Below, in pieces: positions 31,408 to 35,413 of a stretch of DNA of 35,413 nucleotides. Position numbers and translations under genes: made by a program. Below the pieces are notes generated by a model. The model saw nothing but the letters and a program-made list of their open reading frames with translations, searched no databases and was not told where the DNA came from. Position 1 is the stretch's first letter. The number at the start of each line of letters is the position of its first letter. Source of the DNA: Xanthobacteraceae bacterium (GTDB lineage Bacteria; Pseudomonadota; Alphaproteobacteria; Rhizobiales; Xanthobacteraceae); NCBI GenBank assembly GCA_019746135.1, contig JAIESI010000233.1, positions 1 through 35,413 of the forward strand, written 5' to 3'.

Positions 31408-31559
31408 AGCATGCTCTACTTGCACTGAATCATCCGTCGTCATGGCCGGGCTTGGCCGTCCGAAGGACGGCGTCGCTTCGCTCGCCTATGTCCCGGCCAT
31501 CTCGCTTAGGCGGGCACGGTGCGTCCCTTATCGAGATGCGCGGGTCAAGCCCGCGCATG
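31405..31559. repeat. Mosaic intergenic repeats downstream of pyk
   Basis: TAGAGCATGCTCTA (31405-31418) is a perfect palindrome that includes the pyk stop. It is followed by inverted arms ATGGCCGGG (31442-31450) and CCCGGCCAT (31492-31500), with a CCGTCC-GAA-GGACGG hairpin inside, and by ATGCGCGGG (31536-31544) facing CCCGCGCAT (31550-31558). This is the type of mosaic palindromic repeat that fills intergenic gaps in Bradyrhizobium and its relatives. It may end pyk transcription. Confidence 0.7.
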
Positions 31560-31599
31560 GCGAGGAGGTAGTGGTGCAAGCCAACTAAAAGCCGAGCTA

Positions 31600-31702
31600 G
31601 AGCATGATCCCGAAAAGTGTGAAGCGGGTTTCGGAAAAGATCCTGCTCAAACAAGAAGCTAAAGCGGGATGACGATTCGAAGAAAAGTCATCTCGCTTTA
31701 GC
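31600..31702. repeat. RIME-like repeat overlapping the end of the alpha/beta hydrolase gene
   Basis: GAGCATGATC (31600-31609) faces GATCCTGCTC (31639-31648) with CCGAAA/TTTCGG inside, and GCTAAAGCGGGATGAC (31658-31673) faces an inverted copy with one mismatch (31687-31702). The text closely resembles the Rhizobiales intergenic mosaic elements (RIME type). It supplies the TAA stop of the leftward hydrolase gene (31698-31700) and separates two convergent genes, so it may serve as a terminator for both. Confidence 0.7.
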
Positions 31703-32666
31703 GCTTCGTATCCTGCTTGAGCAACCCGGCGATCGCGTCGGCGACCGTGTCCGCTGCCACATGGTGAACCATGTGTCCGACGCCGGGCAGCACGATCAGC
31801 CTGCCACGCGGCAACACCCCGGCGATCGCCTCGGCGTGAACCTGCAACGACACCACGTAGTCCAGGTCGCCGGTGATGATCGTAACCGGCGTTGCGATGG
31901 TGTCGTAGCTTGGAGCCTGCGCGCGGACGAAGGCCTTGAGCTGCATGAGGTCCTCGGCGTTGGCGATCATTTCCGCCGGCCGCAGCACGAGCTCGAGCGC
32001 CGTGCGTTCGGCATAGCCTTGCGGCGGTTTGTGCGGCGCAAACACGCTCGTCACCACGGGCCCGGTCATGAGCTTGCCGATGGGAAGCGCGAGCGTTCGC
32101 GCAAACAGCGGACCGATGACCGGCGTCGTCAGGATCGGATTGTACCAGCCGACGCCGCCCTGCCACGGATGCGTCACGGGTGCCAGCAGCAGCAATCCGG
32201 ACACCGCATCCGGATAGGCCAGCGCATAAGCCGTCGCAAGCGCTCCCGACCACGAATGTCCCACTATGACTGCGCGCCGGATGCCGATCCGCTGCAACGC
32301 TTCATGGATCAAGGCCGCCTGACGTGCCGGCGAAGCATCAGCGCTGCCGCCGGGGCGTCCGCTCCAGCCATGGCCCGGCCGATCCACCAAAATCACCCGA
32401 TGACGCGCGGCGAGCCTGGCACCAAGCGCCAGCCGCATGTCTTCGAGGTTGCCGCTCGCGCCGTGCAGCAGAACGACCGGCGCGGCGGTTGCGGGACCAA
32501 GCTCGACCAGATGAAGGCGGCCGCCGGAAACCTCGACAAATCGACCGGCGGGCGGATGAGCCTGTTCGATGCTGCGAACGCAGAATGCCGTGTACACCCC
32601 GAGCCCGCCCAGCAGCAACACGGTCGCCAGAAATACGATCAGAATCACTCGCATGGATTTGGACAC
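31698..32666 (-). CDS. Membrane-anchored alpha/beta hydrolase
   Basis: The 322-residue protein has an N-terminal membrane anchor or signal (VILIVFLATVLLLGGLGVYT, residues 7-26) and an alpha/beta hydrolase fold. Oxyanion region VVLLHGASGN, nucleophile elbow VGHSWSGAL (Ser), acid in ITGDLDYVV and the final His in GVGHMVHH make a complete triad. The start is uncertain: GTG at 32666 or ATG at 32654, neither with a good ribosome-binding site. The last codons lie in repeat DNA, so the C-terminus may be altered. Substrate unknown; esterase or epoxide hydrolase-like activity is possible. Confidence 0.85.
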   Translation of the reverse strand: MSKSMRVILIVFLATVLLLGGLGVYTAFCVRSIEQAHPPAGRFVEVSGGRLHLVELGPATAAPVVLLHGASGNLEDMRLALGARLAARHRVILVDRPGHGWSGRPGGSADASPARQAALIHEALQRIGIRRAVIVGHSWSGALATAYALAYPDAVSGLLLLAPVTHPWQGGVGWYNPILTTPVIGPLFARTLALPIGKLMTGPVVTSVFAPHKPPQGYAERTALELVLRPAEMIANAEDLMQLKAFVRAQAPSYDTIATPVTIITGDLDYVVSLQVHAEAIAGVLPRGRLIVLPGVGHMVHHVAADTVADAIAGLLKQDTKR

Positions 32667-32715
32667 GAGCCGTTTCTGACCGTTCAGAATTGCGGGACGA
32701 TGATCCGCGAGGCCG

Positions 32716-33360
32716 TCAGATGCCGCGGCCTTCGACCTTTTCGCTCAGCGTCTTCACCAGATCGGGAATCCGCGGCAGGTTCGGATGAACCTCGAGCGCG
32801 CGGCGGAACACCTCGAGCGCGCGCTTGTCGTCGCCGAACTCCTGCAGGATCATGCCGAGGCCGGACATGGCGCCGAAGTGACGCGGCTCGCGGCTCAGCA
32901 CCTGCCGGATGTCCTCCAGCGACTGGCCGAATTCCTTGCGCATGTAGTGGATGGTGGCGCGGCGGTTCCAGGCCTCGACATAGTCGGGCTTGATCTGCAC
33001 CAGCGCGTCCAGCAGCTTGATCGCGAGGTCGAGATCGTTGGCCTCGATCGCGGTCTTGGTGCGGGTCATCAGGAGGTTGGCGGTGTCGCTGCCGGAGGCC
33101 ATCCACTGCGCCCAGATGCGCGCCTCGACCTGCTTCGCGGTATCGGCGTCGGGCGCGGCCTTGAGCGCGCCGAACAGGAAATCGAGGTTGCGGCCGCGGT
33201 CGCCCTGCTGGGCCCGCGGCAGGTCCTTGGGCGGCTGCATCGGCTCGATCGCCTTGCCGGGCTGGTTGGGCGGCGCAATGGTCTGCGCCGACGCCGGGCC
33301 GACGAGCAGCGCCAGAACCGCTGCGGCAGCGATCAGGGACCTGAGGAATCGCGGGCTCAT
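32716..33360 (-). CDS. Exported tetratricopeptide repeat protein
   Basis: A 214-residue protein with a signal peptide (FLRSLIAAAAVLALLVGPASA, cut before QT) and three or so TPR units in the C-terminal half: AIEANDLDLAIKLLDALVQI, AWNRRATIHYMRKEFGQSLE, and GMILQEFGDDKRALEVFRRA. It is periplasmic or membrane-associated and likely works by protein-protein contacts; no enzymatic motif is visible. It lies downstream of rpmJ on the same strand, separated by a GC-rich hairpin. Confidence 0.85.
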   Translation of the reverse strand: MSPRFLRSLIAAAAVLALLVGPASAQTIAPPNQPGKAIEPMQPPKDLPRAQQGDRGRNLDFLFGALKAAPDADTAKQVEARIWAQWMASGSDTANLLMTRTKTAIEANDLDLAIKLLDALVQIKPDYVEAWNRRATIHYMRKEFGQSLEDIRQVLSREPRHFGAMSGLGMILQEFGDDKRALEVFRRALEVHPNLPRIPDLVKTLSEKVEGRGI

Positions 33361-33429
33361 GCCATCAATCTATTCCCCCGCCGCAGGGCGGCAAGATGGC
33401 AATTGCGGCAGAGGTGCCCGATACACAGG

Positions 33430-33452
33430 CGGCCCGGGAATGACCCGGGCCG
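33430..33452. terminator. Terminator-like hairpin after rpmJ
   Basis: CGGCCCGGG and CCCGGGCCG (33430-33438 and 33444-33452) form a perfect nine-base stem with an AATGA loop, 34 bases beyond the rpmJ stop and upstream of the TPR gene. There is no T-run on the minus strand, so termination is likely but not certain. Confidence 0.4.
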
Positions 33453-33485
33453 TTCCATTCCAGCGGCTTGAGAAGCCTGCCGGGC

Positions 33486-33611
33486 TTAACCCTGCCGCGC
33501 CTTGAACCGGCGCTGGGTCTTGTTGATCACGTAGACCCGGCCCTTGCGCCGCACCAGGCGGTTGTCGCGGTGGCGGCCGCGCAGCGATTTCAATGAGTTA
33601 CGGACTTTCAT
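33486..33611 (-). CDS. rpmJ: Ribosomal protein bL36
   Basis: The 41-residue basic protein reads [17 protein letters not shown], then [18 protein letters not shown] and a short end, the pattern of bL36. It lacks the four zinc ligands of the classical form, so it is the cysteine-free (C-minus) type, normal for alphaproteobacteria. It is a 50S subunit component. It is transcribed alone: hairpins bound it at 33430-33452 and 33709-33756. Confidence 0.95.
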   Translation of the reverse strand: MKVRNSLKSLRGRHRDNRLVRRKGRVYVINKTQRRFKARQG

Positions 33612-33708
33612 GGGATTCTCGTCGACTTCGGTTTGGCAGGTTCATAAGGAGCCAAGGCCCCCCTGTCAAACCGGCAGCCGCCGGTTCCGGGATGGCATCA
33701 GAACGAAC

Positions 33709-33756
33709 GACGCCCGCGTTTCCTCCCGCGGACCGCGGGAGGAAACGCCAGGCGTC
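33709..33756. terminator. Very strong hairpin downstream of the Cys-rich protein gene
   Basis: GCGTTTCCTCCCGCGG (33716-33731) is followed after one base by its perfect complement (33733-33748), and GACGCC/GGCGTC outside (33709-33714, 33751-33756) extend the stem with a small bulge. It lies 30 bases beyond the stop of the leftward gene at 33786 and about 100 bases upstream of rpmJ. No T-run follows. A terminator or mRNA-stabilising structure is the simplest reading. Confidence 0.6.
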
Positions 33757-33785
33757 GATCAACAGAGCAGCGGGCTAGCCGAGGC

Positions 33786-34037
33786 TCAGCCGCACTTCGG
33801 CGGGCAGAACGGCTGCACGCAGGTCGGCGTGACCTGCGCCTTGTACCACTTGCCGTCAATGCCGCAGAAATTGAGGTTGTTCAGGCCGGTCGCCTTGCCG
33901 CTCGAGCACATCGGGCCCGGAAGGCAGGGCGCAGCCGCCTTGGCCTTCTTCTTCGCGGCCTCGGACGGAGCAGACGAAATCGCGATCGCCGCCACCGCGA
34001 CGGCGCCAGTCAGCAGAATCTTCGAGATAGACGTCAT
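33786..34037 (-). CDS. Small exported cysteine-rich protein, unknown function
   Basis: An 83-residue product with a signal peptide (KILLTGAVAVAAIAISSAPSEA) and a mature part of about 55 residues containing six Cys: APCLPGPMCSSGKATGL, NFCGIDGKWYKA, and TCVQPFCPPKCG. The even number suggests disulfide bonds in the periplasm. A Lys/Ala-rich segment joins the two. I do not recognise a named family. A G-rich run (GAGGGGGG) lies upstream of the ATG at 34037 but its spacing is long. A strong hairpin follows the gene, which supports it being expressed. Confidence 0.7.
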   Translation of the reverse strand: MTSISKILLTGAVAVAAIAISSAPSEAAKKKAKAAAPCLPGPMCSSGKATGLNNLNFCGIDGKWYKAQVTPTCVQPFCPPKCG

Positions 34038-34183
34038 GTCGAGGGCCCCCCTCTGTTTGATGACGGCAAAAGGATGGCACGCTGCAACCCGGCTCACAAG
34101 GTCCTTCTGGTATCCATCCACCGTGGAACCGTACCCCCTGCTGCTCTAAGGTCGCCGCCAGAAAACGCGGCAGGAAACGCAAA

Positions 34184-35341
34184 ATGAAACGCAGCACCGA
34201 ACGCTTCCTCACCACCCATACCGGCAGCCTGCCGCGGCCCGACGACCTGATCCGGATGATGTATGCCAAGGAGGAAGGCGTGCCGGTTGATCCGCAGGCG
34301 CTGGCCTCCCGCGTGCGCGAAGCGGTCGCCGAAGTCGTCAGAAAACAAGCAGATGCGGGCGTCGACCTGGTCAACGACGGCGAATTGTCCAAGCCGAGCT
34401 ATGCCACCTACATCAAGGACCGGCTGAGCGGCTTCGGCGGCACCGGCAACACCTTCGTCTATCAGGACCTGGCGGACTTCCCGAAGCTCGCGCAGCGCGT
34501 GTTCGGCGACCCCGGCCGGTCACGCCGCAAGACGCCGGCCTGCAACGCCCCGATCAGCGTCCGCGACGCCGCCGCGGCGCGGACCGACGTGGACAACCTC
34601 AAGGCCGCACTGGCGCAGGTGAAGGCGCAAGAACAGGGCCGAGAGGGCTTCATGAGCGCCGCCTCCCCCGGCGTGGTGTCGCTGTTCTTCCGCAACGACC
34701 ATTACAAGGATCACGACGCCTACCTCGAGGCGATCGCCGAGGCGATGCGCGACGAATACGAGGCGGTCGCCAAGGCCGGCATCGTGCTGCAGATCGATTG
34801 CCCCGACCTCGGCATGGGCCGGCACATCCAGTACGCCGCCCTCGACCTCGACGAGTTCCGCAAGCGCATCGGCGCGCATATCGCCGCCCTCAATCATGCC
34901 ACCCGCAACATCGCGCCGGAGCAGATGCGGCTGCACCTGTGCTGGGGCAATTACGAAGGCCCGCACCACCGCGACGTGCCGCTCGCCGACATCATCGACG
35001 TGGTGTTCACGGCGCGGCCGCACGCGATCTCGCTCGAAGCCGCCAATCCGCGCCACGCTCACGAGTATACGGTGTTCGAGACCGTGAAGCTGCCGGCCGG
35101 AAAAGTCCTGATCCCCGGCGTCATCGAATCCAAATCGAACTTCATCGAGCACCCGGAGCTGATCGCGCAGCGGATCGGCCGTTACGCCAAGCTCGTCGGC
35201 CGCGAGAACGTGATTGCCGGCAGCGACTGCGGCTACGGCACCTGGGTCGGCCAGGCCGCCGTCGATCCCGACGTGGTCTGGGCCAAGATGGCGGCGATGG
35301 CCGAAGGCGCCCGGATCGCCACCCGGCAGTACTGGAACTAG
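34184..35341 (+). CDS. MetE C-terminal-like methyltransferase (second copy)
   Basis: The 385-residue protein is a paralogue of the one at 4916-6076. It starts with FLTTHTGSLPRPDDLIRMM, carries LHLCWGNYEGPHHRD (His-x-Cys), ISLEAANPRHAHEY and IAGSDCGYGTWVG, and ends at TRQYWN. The Cys-to-Cys spacing is about 95 residues by my count, similar to its relative and longer than in MetE. AGGAAAC precedes the ATG at 34184. It lacks the folate-binding N-terminal half of MetE, so a methionine synthase role is doubtful; methyl or alkyl transfer to a thiol is likely. No operon partner is visible before the window ends. Confidence 0.85.
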   Translation: MKRSTERFLTTHTGSLPRPDDLIRMMYAKEEGVPVDPQALASRVREAVAEVVRKQADAGVDLVNDGELSKPSYATYIKDRLSGFGGTGNTFVYQDLADFPKLAQRVFGDPGRSRRKTPACNAPISVRDAAAARTDVDNLKAALAQVKAQEQGREGFMSAASPGVVSLFFRNDHYKDHDAYLEAIAEAMRDEYEAVAKAGIVLQIDCPDLGMGRHIQYAALDLDEFRKRIGAHIAALNHATRNIAPEQMRLHLCWGNYEGPHHRDVPLADIIDVVFTARPHAISLEAANPRHAHEYTVFETVKLPAGKVLIPGVIESKSNFIEHPELIAQRIGRYAKLVGRENVIAGSDCGYGTWVGQAAVDPDVVWAKMAAMAEGARIATRQYWN

Positions 35342-35413
35342 TACAGCCGAGCGGAAGAGCGGGACTCATTTCGGGTCATGTGGTCAGAGGCTTTCCTGTG
35401 TAGGTCCAGCGGA

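Noticed and set aside
1..35413. CRISPR array, tRNA, rRNA or riboswitch
   Set aside because: No regularly spaced direct repeats, no cloverleaf-like or rRNA-like stretches and no recognisable riboswitch core were seen on reading both strands; a covariance-model search was not possible.

Overview
The window is GC-rich DNA. Its gene content points to a Rhizobiales/Hyphomicrobiales alphaproteobacterium, near the Bradyrhizobium, Rhodoplanes or Pseudolabrys type. The indications are the DUF1244 and DUF1036 proteins, pyruvate kinase beside a MOFRL-type glycerate kinase, a cysteine-free bL36, several Bug-type (tripartite tricarboxylate) solute-binding proteins, and intergenic mosaic repeats of the kind common in that order. 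This placement is by recognition of protein and repeat style; no search was possible. No rRNA, tRNA, CRISPR array, prophage or intact insertion sequence was seen.

Layout. 1-2.5 kb: a flavin-dependent (LLM class) monooxygenase, an MntA-type nucleotidyltransferase with only a stub of its HepT partner, and two large palindromic repeat elements. 2.5-4.9 kb: a type III CoA-transferase and a Bug solute-binding protein. 4.9-11.9 kb: a catabolic cluster. The leftward genes are Bug protein, SnoaL-like protein, cupin, amidohydrolase and MetE-like methyltransferase; the divergent genes are a GntR/FCD regulator and an extradiol dioxygenase with fused LigB- and LigA-like domains. 12-18.7 kb: a GntR/FCD regulator divergent from Bug protein, SnoaL-like protein and a three-gene molybdenum hydroxylase, whose iron-sulfur subunit carries a CoxG-like domain. 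A near-ideal operator palindrome lies between regulator and operon. 18.7-24.3 kb: a compact leftward operon (IclR regulator, beta-hydroxyacid dehydrogenase, MaoC hydratase, acyl-CoA ligase, RidA) divergent from a fourth Bug protein. 24.4-35.4 kb: a more housekeeping-like part with DUF1244, a free-standing ClpX-type zinc domain, a Tat-exported two-subunit molybdenum hydroxylase, glycerate 2-kinase, DUF1036, pyruvate kinase, an alpha/beta hydrolase, a TPR protein, bL36, a small Cys-rich exported protein and a second MetE-like protein.

How the parts may work together (inference). The left two thirds look like an accumulation of small regulated catabolic modules. Three of them share one plan: a local GntR or IclR regulator, a divergent or leading Bug-type periplasmic binding protein, and enzymes for hydroxylation, ring opening, CoA activation, hydration and oxidation of an aromatic, heteroaromatic or related organic acid. 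No TctA/TctB membrane subunits are present, so the Bug proteins must use permeases encoded elsewhere or act as sensors. The exact substrates cannot be read from the sequence. The most notable signals are the operator palindromes, the covarying hairpins of the repeat family, the broken MntA/HepT pair and the domain fusions.
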